Shown here one piece after another: positions 29,640-38,719 of a stretch of DNA of 64,000 nucleotides. The position numbers and the translations under genes were made by a program. The number at the start of each line of letters is the position of its first letter. Within the stretch, counting starts at the first letter, position 1. Source of the stretch: Hemicordylus capensis (Eukaryota > Chordata > Lepidosauria > Squamata > Cordylidae); contig NC_069669.1 of the NCBI RefSeq assembly GCF_027244095.1, positions 6,288,501 through 6,352,500 on the forward strand, written 5' to 3'. The notes beneath the pieces were generated by a model. It made no database searches. It was not told the DNA's origin and saw nothing but the letters and a program-made list of their open reading frames with translations.

Positions 29640-29932
29640 AACCCTGTTGTTACATTTCCCACGCAGTAGGAGATGATGCTTTTCAGCATCTTCCTATATC
29701 ACTGCTCCCCAATATACCGTATTTTACGGACTATAAGACGCTACGGACTATAAGACGCAGCTTAATTTTAATCCAGTTTTTCAGAGTTTTAACATATTAA
29801 ACTGCTAAAACATATAAGACGCTCCTGAATTTTGGCGGATATTTTTCAAGGAAAAAAGTGAGTCTTATAGTCCATAAAATACGGTAGGTGTTTCCCATAG
29901 TCTGGGAAACATACTAGCGGGGATTTTGATGG
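29640..29932 (-). mobile_element. tRNA-derived SINE (ACCTT-tail family), partial, with MITE
   Basis: Reversed body AGGAGATGATGCTTTTCAGC, ATCACTGCTCCCCAATA|MITE|TAGGTGTTTCCCATAGTC, AACATACTAGCGGGGATTTTG. Confidence 0.75.
29717..29884. mobile_element. TA-duplicating MITE, 168 bp (Tc1/mariner-like)
   Basis: Inverted ends CCGTATTTTACGGACTATAA and its mirror with one mismatch over 23 bases, flanked by TA at 29715-29716 and 29885-29886. The motif GGACTATAAGACGC repeats just inside the left end. Confidence 0.85.
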
Positions 29933-30151
29933 CGAGGGCCCTTTAATTTGCCGCCTGGCACTGGTGCGGGGGTGGCTGGGCAGTGCAGATTTCCTTGGGA
30001 GTTTGAGGTGGTGGTGGGCAGGGAGCGTGGAACTGCTCCCTGGGAAGCCCATGCAGTGCTGGGGGAACCCTTGGGCTTCTGGGATTGGAGTCTTGGAGTG
30101 CATTATGCCACTTGATGCAGATCCTAGAAACATAACAGGTTGGGAGCAGAC

Positions 30152-30461
30152 AAGTACATAGGAAGCTGCTAAATCCTGAGTCAGACCACTGGTCTAGCTA
30201 GCTCAGTATTGTCTTCACAGAGTGGCAGCGGCTTCTCCAAGGTTGCAGGCAGGAATCTCTCTCAGCCCTCTCTTGGAGATGCTGCCAAGCAGGGAACCTG
30301 GAACCTTCTGATGCTCTTCCCAGAGCAGCCCCATCCCATAAGGGGAAGATCTTACAGTGCTCACACTTCTAGTCTCCCATTCAAATGCAACCGGGGCAGA
30401 CCCTGCTTAGCTAAGGGGACAAGTCATGCTTGCGACCACAAGACCAGCTCTCCTCTCCTTA
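30152..30461 (-). mobile_element. 5S/tRNA-Ala SINE, near full length
   Basis: TACATAGGAAGCTGC tail; GTCTTCAC at the hotspot position; reversed 5S-like head GGGGCAGACCCTGCTTAGC. Confidence 0.9.
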
Positions 30462-31268
30462 AAGTAAGGTTGCCTCCTCTTCTCCCCGCCCCCACCCCTG
30501 CTATTGTGTGTTTTAACAGCCTGGCATGAGGAAAATTAGGCAGGTAAAGTTTGTTCTATCCGGAAGATTGAGTGATAGGAATGTTTCACCTCAATTGTTA
30601 TGGGTAGTGACTGTAGGTTCCCCAGCAGGAGCTCCAGGTCTTTTCAGTTTCCATAGCCTTTTAAATTTCTGGGAGTCTGTTTTTAATATTCTGGTTAAAG
30701 AACAGGCACTTATCCTTAGAACTGCCTGTTAATTAAAATTTCACTCAAGATCAGCAGCCAGAAATGCACTCCCTTAAGTATGGCTACACTGTGATAATTA
30801 AATGGTGGACCAGATGACCTTTAGATGCAGGGCATTAGGTCCGGCAGTAAAAATTGAAATCTTCCGTGATTGGCTGTGAATAGCTTCAAAGCAATTTCCA
30901 TGCAAGTTGATATAGTGACGGGTTACCAGTTCAACCATCTGGAAAATTAATTCTGTTTTCAGAAATAGTAGGCCAGCAAGTTTTTTGTTATTTTTTTTTT
31001 TTTTAAAAAAAAGGAATATAAAACTATTGTGCTTGAACACCCAGTGAGACAGGGTTGAGATTAAAAAGCATGTTATCAAAAAGTTGTTATAGGGGGAATT
31101 GTAATAGGGATTGTGAGCTTGGGAAAGGCGATGGGGATAAGGCCATCAGTCAGAGCATCTGCTTTGTGTGCAGAAGGTCTCGGGTTCAGTCCTCGGTAGC
31201 ATCCCTAGGTAGGGCTGAGAAAGACCCCTGCCCGAAACCTTGGAGACCTGCTGCCAGTCAGTGTAGAC

Positions 31269-31395
31269 CAGTAGTTCCCACCAGGGTTCCTCCAGATGTT
31301 GCTGAACTACAACTCCCATTGCCCCCAGCTACAATTTATTGTAGCTGACGATGCTGGGAGTTGTAGTTCAGCCACATTCTGGCTAGGAACCCCTG
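31269..31395. mobile_element. hAT MITE, 127 bp, first of a pair
   Basis: CAGTAGTTCCCACC...CTAGGAACCCCTG; left flank GTGTAGAC (31261-31268), right flank GTGTAGAG (31396-31403). Confidence 0.92.
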
Positions 31396-31403
31396 GTGTA
31401 GAG

Positions 31404-31539
31404 CAGGGATTCTCAACGTTGGGTCCCCAGATGTTGTTGGACTTCAACTCCCATAATCCCCAACCAAAGGCCACTGGGATTGGGGATTATGGGAGTTGAA
31501 GTCTAAAAACATCTGGGGACCCAATGTTGAGAACTCCTG
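31404..31539. mobile_element. hAT MITE, 136 bp, second of a pair
   Basis: CAGGGATTCTCAACG...GTTGAGAACTCCTG; right flank GTGTAGAC (31540-31547). Confidence 0.93.
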
Positions 31540-31740
31540 GTGTAGACAGTACTGAGCTAGATGGGCCAATGGGTCTGAATCCATATAAGGCCCGTGTCCT
31601 GTGTTTCTAGGGGGAACCGCAGCTCAGTGGGAGAACCTCTGCTTGGCATACAGAAGATCCCATGGTTCATTCCCTGGCAGCATCTCCAGGCTGGGCTGGG
31701 AAAGACTCCTGCGTTGAAACCTCAGAGCCGCTGCCAGTCT

Positions 31741-31870
31741 TAGGCCTGCTCAACTTCGGCCCGCCTGCAGATGTTGGCCTACCATAATCCCTGGCTATTG
31801 GTCACTGTGGCTAGGGATTATGGGAGTTGTAGTCCAAAAACAGCTGGGGGTCCAAAATTGAGCAGGCTTG
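31741..31870. mobile_element. hAT MITE, GCCTGCTCAACTT subtype
   Basis: GGCCTGCTCAACTTCGGCCC...GAGCAGGCTTG; right flank GTGTAGAC (31871-31878), left flank worn. Confidence 0.85.
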
Positions 31871-31878
31871 GTGTAGAC

Positions 31879-31983
31879 CAGGGATTCTCAGTGTTGAGTC
31901 CCCAGATATTTTTGGCCTTGGGTTGGGAATTATGGGAGTTGGAAGTCCAAAAACATCTGGGGACCCAACATTGAGAATCCCTG
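31879..31983. mobile_element. hAT MITE, 105 bp, internally shortened
   Basis: CAGGGATTCTCAG...TTGAGAATCCCTG; flanks GTGTAGAC and GTGCAGAT (31984-31991). One arm has lost its ACTTCAACTCCCA segment. Confidence 0.9.
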
Positions 31984-32060
31984 GTGCAGATAATCTTGAG
32001 TTCGATGGACCAAAGGTCTGACTTGGTAGAAGGCAGCTTCCTGTGTTCTTAGTTTTGAGG

Positions 32061-32260
32061 GTTGGGGTCGTAGCTCATCAGCAGAGCATCTGCTTTGCAT
32101 GCATAAGGTTCCCAGTTCAATCCCTGGCATTTCCAGAGAGGGCTGAGAGAGACTCCTGCCGGAAAACTATGGGGAGCCACTGTCAGTCCCTGTAGGTGGT
32201 GCTGTCCTAGGTGAGCCTGCGGTCTGGCTGGGTATCGGACAGCTTCCTGTGCTTCCAGTG
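32061..32260 (+). mobile_element. 5S/tRNA-Ala SINE, tRNA head and diverged tail
   Basis: GTTGGGGTCGTAGCTCATC, TTTGCATGCATAAGG, GTTCAATCCC. It ends about 70 bases before the exon 5 acceptor. Confidence 0.88.
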
Positions 32261-32327
32261 GGTTGGAATTCTTGATTGGTGTAGAAGACAGTACCTTAAG
32301 CCCCCTGACAGTATGCATTTCTTTCAG

Positions 32328-32508
32328 AGCCTGTGTTCTGGTATTACGTGAAAGAAGTTCTTAATAAACATGAACTGCAACGCTTCTACTCGCTGAAGAA
32401 CATCACGACGGATGTTGGCCGGAGTCGTGCCTGGCTGCGCTGTGCGCTGAATGAGCATTCCTTAGAAAGATACTTCCACATGTTGCTTGCGGACAAGACG
32501 CGGCTTAG
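32328..32508 (+). CDS. SNX29: SNX29 coding exon 5 (RUN domain core)
   Basis: Residues 84-143 plus two bases. EPVFWYYVKEVLNKHEL, QRFYSLKNITTDVGRSRAW and LRCALNEHSLERYFHMLL form the central RUN helices, with the conserved GRSRAWLR segment. Acceptor TTTCAG|AGCCTG, donor CTTAG|GTAACT. Confidence 0.98.
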
Positions 32509-32552
32509 GTAACTTCCACTGAATGCTTTCATGATGGGTATGTTTGTGTTAA

Positions 32553-32815
32553 GCCACCTAAAGGCGTAGTGGGGAAATGACTTGTTTAGCAAGCCAGAGG
32601 TTGCTGGTTTGAATCCATGCTGGTATGTTCCCCAGACAATGAGAAACACCTATGTTGGGCAGGAATGATATAGGAAGATGCTGAAAGGCATCATTTTCTA
32701 CTGTGCGGGAAGAGGCAATGGTCAACCCCTCCTGTATACTACCAAAGAAAAACCACAGGGCTCTGTGGGTGCCAGGAGTTGACATTGACTTGATGGCACA
32801 CTTTACCTTTTTTAC
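32553..32815 (+). mobile_element. tRNA-derived SINE, ACCTTT tail
   Basis: AAGGCGTAGTGGGGAAATG head, GAGGTTGCTGGTTTGAATCC (B box), GGAAGATGCTGAAAGGCATC, ACCACAGGGCTCTGTGG, GATGGCACACTTTACCTTTT. Confidence 0.88.
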
Positions 32816-33045
32816 GTTTGTGTAATCTGAGAGAGCCTCACGGGGCACCTGAGACGGCAGGAATTGACTCAAATGTCTAAGTCCAAACTGCATGTTAACT
32901 CAAACTGACTAATTTCTCATATGGTGTGTTGACCATCCTTTAAAGCTTTCAGGATTCTAGGCATTAGTATTACACCTCCTCTTAGTTAGCTGGGTGTGTT
33001 TTAGGTTTGTTATATAAACTGGTTTGCTCCTACTGCACCGGATGC

Positions 33046-33376
33046 CTGACATTTTAGTGGTTAGAGCAGTGGGTCCCAACCAGGGTTCCTCCTGATGTGG
33101 CTGAACTACAATAAATTGTCGCTGGGGATGATGGGAGTTGTAGTTCAGCAAGTCTGGAGAACCCTGGTTGGGAACCACTAGGTTAGAGGGTTGGATGAGG
33201 ACTGGCGAGACCCGAGTTCAAATTCCTGTTAAGCCACAAAACCTACTGGGCGACTCGGGGCCGGTCACTTCTCTCTCTTAGCCTCACCTACCTCACAGGG
33301 TTGTTGTGAGGATCAACATAATCATGTACACTGTTCTGGGCTCCTTCTAGGCTGAGAAGAATGGGATGTAAATGAA
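33046..33376 (+). mobile_element. Sauria-type SINE split by a MITE
   Basis: TTTTAGTGGTTAGAG|MITE|GGTTAGAGGGTTGGATGAGG, GAGTTCAAATTCC (B box), CTCACCTACCTCACAGGG, TGGGATGTAAATGAATG. Confidence 0.9.
33067..33180. mobile_element. hAT MITE, 114 bp, in a Sauria SINE
   Basis: CAGTGGGTCCCAACC...GGTTGGGAACCACTA with perfect duplication GGTTAGAG (33059-33066 and 33181-33188). It hit the A-box region of the host SINE. Confidence 0.95.
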
Positions 33377-33548
33377 TGTAAACATCTTCTCCAGCTCCAC
33401 TCACCCCCTGCTCAGATTGCTAGATGCCCCTGTCAAGATTCCAAATGCAAGAGTTCTCCAGTTTGCGTCTCCAGACTTACCATCTCCAGCCACCATGGCC
33501 ATTCCTGCTGGGGATGGCAGTCCAACACCATCTAGGCACCCAAGTTCC

Positions 33549-33979
33549 ATAGGAACATAGGAAGTTGCCTTCTGCTGAGTCAGGCCCTTGGTCCATCTAG
33601 CTCAGTATTGCCTACTCTGACTGGCAACAGCTTTTTCAAGGTTGCAGGCAGGAATCTCTTTCAGCCCTATCTGGAGATGGCAGGGAGGGAACTTGAAACC
33701 TTCTGCAGGGAAGCAGGTAGGTTTGCTTCCCAGAGCGGCTCCATCCCCTAAGGCAAGGCTGCTCAACTTCAGCCCTCCTGCAGATGTTGGCCTACAACTC
33801 CTCTAATCCCTGACTGTTGGTCATCGTGGCTGGGGATTATGGGAGTTGTAGTCCAAAAACAGCTCGGGGGGCAAAGTTGAGCAGGCCTGCCCTAGTGAAC
33901 CACTAGAGGAGGAATATAGAGAGGAATACAGTATCTTATAGTGCTGACACACATAGTCTCCCATTCAAATCCAAACCAG
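33549..33979 (-). mobile_element. 5S/tRNA-Ala SINE interrupted by a MITE
   Basis: CATAGGAACATAGGAAGTTGCC to CCATTCAAATCCAAACCAGG. The stretch from about 33764 to 33895 is a MITE (CTGCTCAACTTCAGCCC...GAGCAGGCCTGCCC) beside the CCCCTAAGG segment. Confidence 0.85.
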
Positions 33980-34232
33980 GTTGCATATGAATGAGAGATT
34001 CCATGTGTGAGCACTGGAAGATCTTCCCCTCAGGGGATGGGGCCACTCTGGGAAAAGCATCTGCATGCTTGCATGCTGAAGGTTACATATTCCCTCCCTG
34101 GCAGCATCTCCAAGATAGGGCTGAGAGAGACTCCTGCCTGCAACTTTGGAGAAGCCTCTACCAGTCTGTGAAGACAATACTGAGCTAGATAGACCAGTGG
34201 TCTGACTCGGTATATGGCAGCTTCCTATGTTC
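33980..34232 (+). mobile_element. 5S/tRNA-Ala SINE
   Basis: Starts inside the 5S-like head (TTGCATATGAATGAGAGA), body intact, hotspot site GTGAAGAC, end GGCAGCTTCCTATGTTCC. It abuts the inverted copy at 33979 with no spacer. Confidence 0.88.
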
Positions 34233-34338
34233 CCAGCTTTCTTTTTGTTGTGAGAGTATGGCAGCAATTTTGATATTCCAGTCTTCAACAAGTAAAGCAA
34301 AAGCTTGACTGTGATTCCTTTCTCTTCCCCGTGTATAG

Positions 34339-34409
34339 TGTCTTCTATGAAGACTGGTCCTTCATGATAGACGAAGAACGCTCTAGTATGATCCCCACCA
34401 TGGCAGCTG
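34339..34409 (+). CDS. SNX29: SNX29 coding exon 6 (RUN domain)
   Basis: Residues 144-167 plus one base: VFYEDWSFMIDEERSSMIP, TMAA. Acceptor GTATAG|TGTCTT, donor GCTG|GTGAGC. Confidence 0.97.
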
Positions 34410-34889
34410 GTGAGCATCATCCAGTGTTCTGGTACAACTTATGCCTAACTTTTGATAAGGGATAGCTGTTGGGAGGAATGTTTTTACTGCCTTGCCAATC
34501 TCTATAGGAAGTGTTGGATTAACCTTGTTAATATGGTGATCGTTGAATTAGCAGTTGTTCTCTGGGTGGAGGCACATTTTTACTGTGGCTTGTGTGCTGA
34601 GCTGTTCTGTTTTGCTTTTTTATTTCAATGTTAAAACTCACTGCCTTGAATTGTAATATATATTAATATAATACAATGTCAAATAGAATAGAATACATAA
34701 TAAATATAATGCCATATATAATATGATATAATCAAGGATAAGAAAAATGAAATTAGAAAAAAGGAAGAAAACCCATAAAAATCCCATGATCATTAACATA
34801 ATATGATTTTTAAACCTGATATTAAATTTTAATTTTTTAAATTTGTGTTAACGGTTGATTTTAAAATTTGTAGAGGTTTTAATTGTGTC

Positions 34890-35142
34890 ACCTTAGGTGG
34901 TGCAGCGCAGAGATGCTTGACTAACAAGCAGAAGGTTGCCAGTTTGAATCCCCGCTGCTACTATATTGGGCAGCCGCGATGTAGGAAGATGCTGAAAGGC
35001 ATCATCTCACACTGTGTGGGAGGAGGCCGTGGTAAACCCCTCCTGTATTCTACCAAAGAAAACCACAGGGCTCTCTGGGTACCAGGAGTCGGAATCAACT
35101 TGATGGCACACTTTACCTTTATCTTTCTTTTTAGAGGCTTTA
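34890..35142 (+). mobile_element. tRNA-derived SINE, ACCTTT tail
   Basis: TTAGGTGGTGCAGCGCAGAG, GGTTGCCAGTTTGAATCCCC, AGGAAGATGCTGAAAGGCAT, CACAGGGCTCTCTGGG, GCACACTTTACCTTT. The best-preserved copy here. Confidence 0.9.
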
Positions 35143-35251
35143 ATTAGTTGTGAACTCCCCTTGAGACCTTGGTTACCAGTTATATAAAAATGTGCTAAAT
35201 AAATATGCACATATTTAAAAGATCACAAACCCACCACCTTCTTCTGAAGAT

Positions 35252-35421
35252 GTACTTCTTCAAAGCATGAACAATTCATTCAAATTAGACCAAATTGCTG
35301 AACATTCCTCTTCTTTACTCCCTTTTTCAGAGGGTATATTTCTTCAAAGCATGAACAATTCATTACAACTGAATTGGAAATCACTGAAAATTCCTTCTTT
35401 TTACCATCCTGTTGTGGGGGG
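35252..35421. repeat. 85-bp tandem duplication, two units
   Basis: TACTTCTTCAAAGCATGAAC starts at 35252 and TATTTCTTCAAAGCATGAAC at 35337. The units are alike throughout but diverged. Confidence 0.8.
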
Positions 35422-35633
35422 AAAAGCAGTTCAGATGATAAGGAACACCTATCAGTTATCTAAAGTTGCTATTCAGGGGTAAATTTGTCCTTCCAGTACA
35501 GTATAATAATCCTTTTTGTAGTTTCCCATGTATGCAGAATCCATAATTCTTGATATGATGATAAACTCCATGCCCTGAGGGTGTTGTAGACTGAGTTATG
35601 CTTCATCACGGCTCTCTCTGGCTTTACCTAAAG

Positions 35634-35882
35634 GGCTGAACTCCATTCTTTTTGCAATCAACATCGATAACAACGATTTAAATGGGCAAAACAAATGCCC
35701 GCCCACCGTATCCGACCTCCTCAAAGAATCCACGCAGAATGTCACCTCCATGTTGAAGGAATCTACCCAGGGGGTTAGCAGCCTTCTCAGGGAAATCACA
35801 GCCTCTTCTCCTGTTTCCATTTTGATCAAATCTGACCAAGATGCCGACCCATTGCCAGTTCTGTCGAAGAGCGTTAGTGGTG
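35634..35882 (+). CDS. SNX29: SNX29 coding exon 7 (RUN domain end and linker)
   Basis: Residues 168-250 plus one base: LNSILFAINIDNNDLNGQNK, PPTVSDLLKESTQNVTS, MLKESTQGVSSLLREITAS, SILIKSDQDADPLPVLSK. The paired LKESTQ repeats are a family hallmark. Acceptor CTAAAG|GGCTGA, donor GGTG|GTGAGT. Confidence 0.98.
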
Positions 35883-36279
35883 GTGAGTGCTACTGAGATG
35901 ATTACGATCATAAAAAGCGAAGCTTGTGTATCAGAGAGAACGGGCTTGGATAGATGGAGGCTGTTACCTTGGAGGAATTGAAGTGCTGATGAAGCAGCAG
36001 TGTCTTCTGGACATTATCTTCTCTATGTGGGTTTTTTTTTTTTTTTGTGGCATAGAAGACACACTCACGCTGCCTCTGATTTGGAGTTCTTCCTGTCCCT
36101 TTAAACCCAGCACTGTGTTCACTCATGCACCCCAAACTGCACTTTTAAATCTTAATGGCTTTAAAATGTGGCTTGTCAGGGCGAGATGCTGTGGTGATAG
36201 CTGGCAATCTCCCTGGGCCTGTTCATTTGTTACTTTCTGGGGAGGAAACCTAACTCCGTATGGGCCAGTCCGGACAACT

Positions 36280-36645
36280 TGTAAGAATGGTCTTCTTTGC
36301 TAAGCAGGATCTGCTTTTGTTTGTGTTTGGATGGGAGTCCACATGTGAGTCATGTAAGACAGGGTTTCTTAACCTTGGGCCTCCAGATGTTGTTGGACTA
36401 CAACTCCCATAATCCCCAAGCAAAAACCATTGCTGCTGAGGATTCTGGGAGTTGTAGTCCAACAACATCTGGGGGCCCAAGGTTAAGAAACCCTGCTGTA
36501 AGATATTTCCCGTAAGAGTGGGGACCATAGTTCAGTGGAAGAGGATCTGCTTGCATGTAGAAGTTTTTAATCCCTGGCTGCATCTCCAGGTAGGACTGGG
36601 AAAGGTTCAGTGTAGCTGAACCATATAAGCTGTGTCCATTCATAT
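36280..36645 (+). mobile_element. 5S/tRNA-Ala SINE split in its 5S-like head
   Basis: GCTAAGCAGGATCTGC, TTTGGATGGGAGTCCACATG, then the MITE between ATGTAAGA and CTGTAAGATATTTCCC. The tRNA head follows as GACCATAGTTCAGTGGAAGA. Confidence 0.9.
36360..36495. mobile_element. hAT MITE, 136 bp, near-perfect palindrome
   Basis: CAGGGTTTCTTAACCTTGGG and its mirror; duplication ATGTAAGA (36352-36359) / CTGTAAGA (36496-36503). Both arms carry ACTACAACTCCCA. Confidence 0.95.
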
Positions 36646-36649
36646 AAGC

Positions 36650-36770
36650 CAGGGGTTCCCAACCTGGGGTACTCGGGATGTTGCTGAACTACAACTCCCA
36701 TCATCCCCAGCCACCATCAGTTGTAGCTGGAGATGATGGGAGTTGTAGTTCAGCAACATCTGGAGGTTAA
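36650..36770. mobile_element. hAT MITE, right end eroded
   Basis: CAGGGGTTCCCAACCTGGGG, arms AACTACAACTCCCATCATCC and mirror, left flank ATATAAGC. The right terminus is lost after CATCTGGAGGTTAAAAAC. Confidence 0.85.
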
Positions 36771-36902
36771 AAACAATCCAAGGTATTGGATATTCTATAT
36801 ATTTTATATTATATATTTTCGAATCCAAGGTATTGGATTATATCCAAATACAGGCTGATATAAGCTCATTTTCCCCCATTTTTGTCTCTTGGTATCCTCC
36901 AG

Positions 36903-37272
36903 ATCTAAAATGCAGGAAAGAGCGAATGGCAAAGAAAAAGAAGAAAGTCACAAACATCATTTCGTTTGACGACGAACAGAACTTGGGGGACATCTTAAGG
37001 GCCACGGCTGCAGAGGATTGCTCCGAAGAGAACCTGGGCAGGTCTCCTGCCTTCGTCGTTGCGCCTCCCTTGGAAGCCCTGTTGGCGAAGCGGCATGGGA
37101 GCCAGAGGGTGCCTTTGCTGAAAAACGACTCCAGATATCTCAATGGGGACAGCTCCTTCCAGAAGCTGGATGTGAAAAGCATCGATGACGAAGACGTGGA
37201 TGAAAATGAGGAGGGCTTTAGCAAAACGCTAGGACACCACAACGTGGCGGAGGACACAGACTCTGGCGGAAG
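36903..37272 (+). CDS. SNX29: SNX29 coding exon 8 (charged linker)
   Basis: Residues 251-373 plus two bases. Lys-rich start (KCRKERMAKKKKKVTNIISF), acidic middle, then the conserved block FQKLDVKSIDDEDVDENEEG. The part between (about residues 278-335) is only loosely similar to the mammalian sequence I recall, which has longer acidic and Asn/Ser-rich stretches. Acceptor CTCCAG|ATCTAA, donor GGAAG|GTGAGT. Confidence 0.96.
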
Positions 37273-37393
37273 GTGAGTACTGTATCCGGAAAGGCCCAAG
37301 AGCAGAATGTTGCCCTTGATGTTCCCTGCGACAACGATTTTCAGATGGCGTCGACTACATCTCCCAGCATCCCCAGCTGCAATGGCCTCTGTA

Positions 37394-37673
37394 AAGTGTG
37401 CCGTCGAGTCGGTGTCGACTCCTGGTGCCCACAGAGCCCTGTGGTTGTCTTTGGTGGAATACAGGAGGGGTTCACCATTGCCATCTCCTGCGCAGTCTGA
37501 GATAATGCCTTTCCGCATCGCCCTATATCAGTGCTGCCCGATACAGGTGTTTCCCATAATCTGGGAATATACTCATGCATTCCCATAGTCTTGGAAACAT
37601 ACCAATGGAAATTCGAACCAGCAACATCTGGCTTGCTAGTCAAGTCATTTCCCCGCTGCGCCATTAGCTGGCC
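37394..37673 (-). mobile_element. tRNA-derived SINE (ACCTT-tail family)
   Basis: AAAGTGTGCCGTCGAGTCGG, CCCACAGAGCCCTGTGG, AGGAGGGGTTCACCATTGCC, then the reversed tRNA-like head TCATTTCCCCGCTGCGCCAT. Confidence 0.88.
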
Positions 37674-37960
37674 TGGTCTTCTGCATGAATTTTCCTTTTT
37701 GCTGGGTCTACCTTGGTTTGTATTTGGATGGTAGACCGCATGCAAGTGCTGTAAGGTATTCCCCTTAGGGGATGGGGCTGTAGCTCAGTGGTAGAGTATC
37801 TGCTTTGCATGCAGAAGGTCCCAGGTTCAATCCCTGGATAGTATCTCCAGGTAGGGCTGGGAGAGGCTCCTGCCTGAAGCTTTGGAGAGTCGCTGCCAGC
37901 CAGTGTACTCACCTAGAAGGACCAATGGTCTGACTTAGTGGAAGGCAGCTTCCTGTATAA
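37667..37960 (+). mobile_element. 5S/tRNA-Ala SINE, best 5S box C match
   Basis: TATTTGGATGGTAGACCGCA and GTGCTGTAAGG are the closest match in the window to 5S rRNA (TACTTGGATGGGAGACCGCC; GTGCTGTAGGC). Followed by TAGCTCAGTGGTAGAGTATC and GGTTCAATCCCTGG. Confidence 0.93.
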
Positions 37961-38071
37961 CAGAGATTCTCAACGTTGGGTCGCCAGACCATAATCCCCA
38001 ACCAAAGGCTGCTGGGGATTATGGGAGTTGCAGTCCAATAACATCTGGGGACCCAACGTTGAGAATCCCTG
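37961..38071. mobile_element. hAT MITE, 111 bp, at the SINE 3' end
   Basis: CAGAGATTCTCAACG...GTTGAGAATCCCTG with duplication CTGTATAA (37953-37960) / CTATATAA (38072-38079). Confidence 0.92.
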
Positions 38072-38423
38072 CTATATAACATCTGGGAATTCCTGCTACA
38101 GGGAACCCTCTTTGCCGTGTTCCTGTGCTCCTCTGATAGGTATCTGCAGACCAAAGGGCCCCAGGTGCAAGTGTTGCTTCTGGCTTTCGTCTTCTGGAAA
38201 CTGTCTTCGCAGCAGTCTGAAAAAGACAGCAGACTTCTGTCTAGCTTGTCCAGTTCGCATGAATATACGCATGCATTCTGGAGCTCTTTGGAAAATGTAC
38301 AGGGCCAAATCAGTGGGCATAGTTCAGCCTTGCTGCTAATTGCTTCCGGCGGAAAAGGCAAGCTTGCCTCTCCAACTGTTGCTGGGCTACAACTTCCAAA
38401 ATGGCTCTTATGTTCTTATGTAC

Positions 38424-38480
38424 ACTTCTCTGGGCTCCTTGGAGGAAGAACTGGATATAAATGTAAACATAAAATAAATA
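38424..38480 (+). mobile_element. Sauria-type SINE 3' tail
   Basis: CTCTGGGCTCCTTGGAGGAA, GATATAAATGTAAAC, AAATAAATAAAA. Confidence 0.75.
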
Positions 38481-38600
38481 AAATAGAGAGAGCGTGTGCC
38501 TGCCATTTGGATGCTCTTGCCAAGTAGGCGAGTGGAAAAGCAAACTGGTGTAGCTAACCTGGTACATCTGTTGTCTTCATCTTCCTCCCCCATTATTTAG

Positions 38601-38719
38601 ACCGTCTGAGGGTGTCGTGAGCAGTTCGCTGGATTGTTCTTGGTCTCCTCTCCAAGTCCTGAACACCGATTCTGATGTGTTGTTCCCGGTCGGTGCCGTA
38701 GGCCCGTTCTCCCAGAATG
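38601..38719 (+). CDS. SNX29: SNX29 coding exon 9
   Basis: Residues 374-413 plus one base. PSEGVVSSSLDCSWSPLQ and VLNTDSDVLFPVGAVGPFSQ align with the mammalian WAPLKVLHNDSDILFPV block. Acceptor ATTTAG|ACCGTC, donor GAATG|GTGGGT. Confidence 0.96.

Larger units (their letters stand above)
31129..31603 (+). mobile_element. 5S/tRNA-Ala SINE with two MITEs at its GTGTAGAC site
   Basis: tRNA head CATCAGTCAGAGCATCTGC, B box GGTTCAGTCC, then GTGTAGAC|MITE|GTGTAGAG|MITE|GTGTAGACAGTACTGAGC. Confidence 0.92.
31609..32049 (+). mobile_element. 5S/tRNA-Ala SINE with two MITEs at the same site
   Basis: CGCAGCTCAGTGGGAGAACC A box, GGTTCATTCCC B box. After GCTGCCAGTCT comes MITE 1 (about 31741-31870), GTGTAGAC, MITE 2, GTGCAGAT, then AATCTTGAGTTCG. 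Confidence 0.9.
29396..32327 (+). other. SNX29: SNX29 intron 4
   Basis: 29396-29640 and 30465-31125 show nothing assignable (one poly-T run at about 30980). The rest is a tRNA SINE with a TA-flanked MITE, then four copies of the 5S/tRNA-Ala SINE, two of which carry paired MITEs. Confidence 0.85.
32509..34338 (+). other. SNX29: SNX29 intron 5
   Basis: A tRNA-derived SINE, a Sauria SINE split by a MITE, a worn MITE at about 33430-33545, and two copies of the 5S/tRNA-Ala SINE in opposite orientation. 32820-33040 and 34235-34330 are unassigned. Confidence 0.85.
34410..35633 (+). other. SNX29: SNX29 intron 6
   Basis: AT-rich 34640-34890 with nothing assignable, then a tRNA SINE, a LINE tail scrap (about 35142-35210), and an 85-bp tandem duplication. 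35425-35630 is plain. Confidence 0.85.
35883..36902 (+). other. SNX29: SNX29 intron 7
   Basis: 35900-36275 shows nothing assignable (poly-T run at about 36033). Then a SINE holding one MITE, a second MITE next to it, and an AT-rich acceptor region. Confidence 0.85.
37273..38600 (+). other. SNX29: SNX29 intron 8
   Basis: Scrap of MITE arm (about 37343-37388), a tRNA SINE, a full 5S/tRNA-Ala SINE, a MITE, and a Sauria SINE tail at 38424-38480. 38105-38395 is unassigned. Confidence 0.85.

Noticed and set aside
37780-37850. tRNA-Ala gene (TAGCTCAGTGG, TTTGCATGC, GGTTCAATCCC)
   Set aside because: Same segment recurs dozens of times with a 5S-like head and fixed tail; the acceptor stem does not pair. 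It is a SINE head, as at 18841 and 51844.
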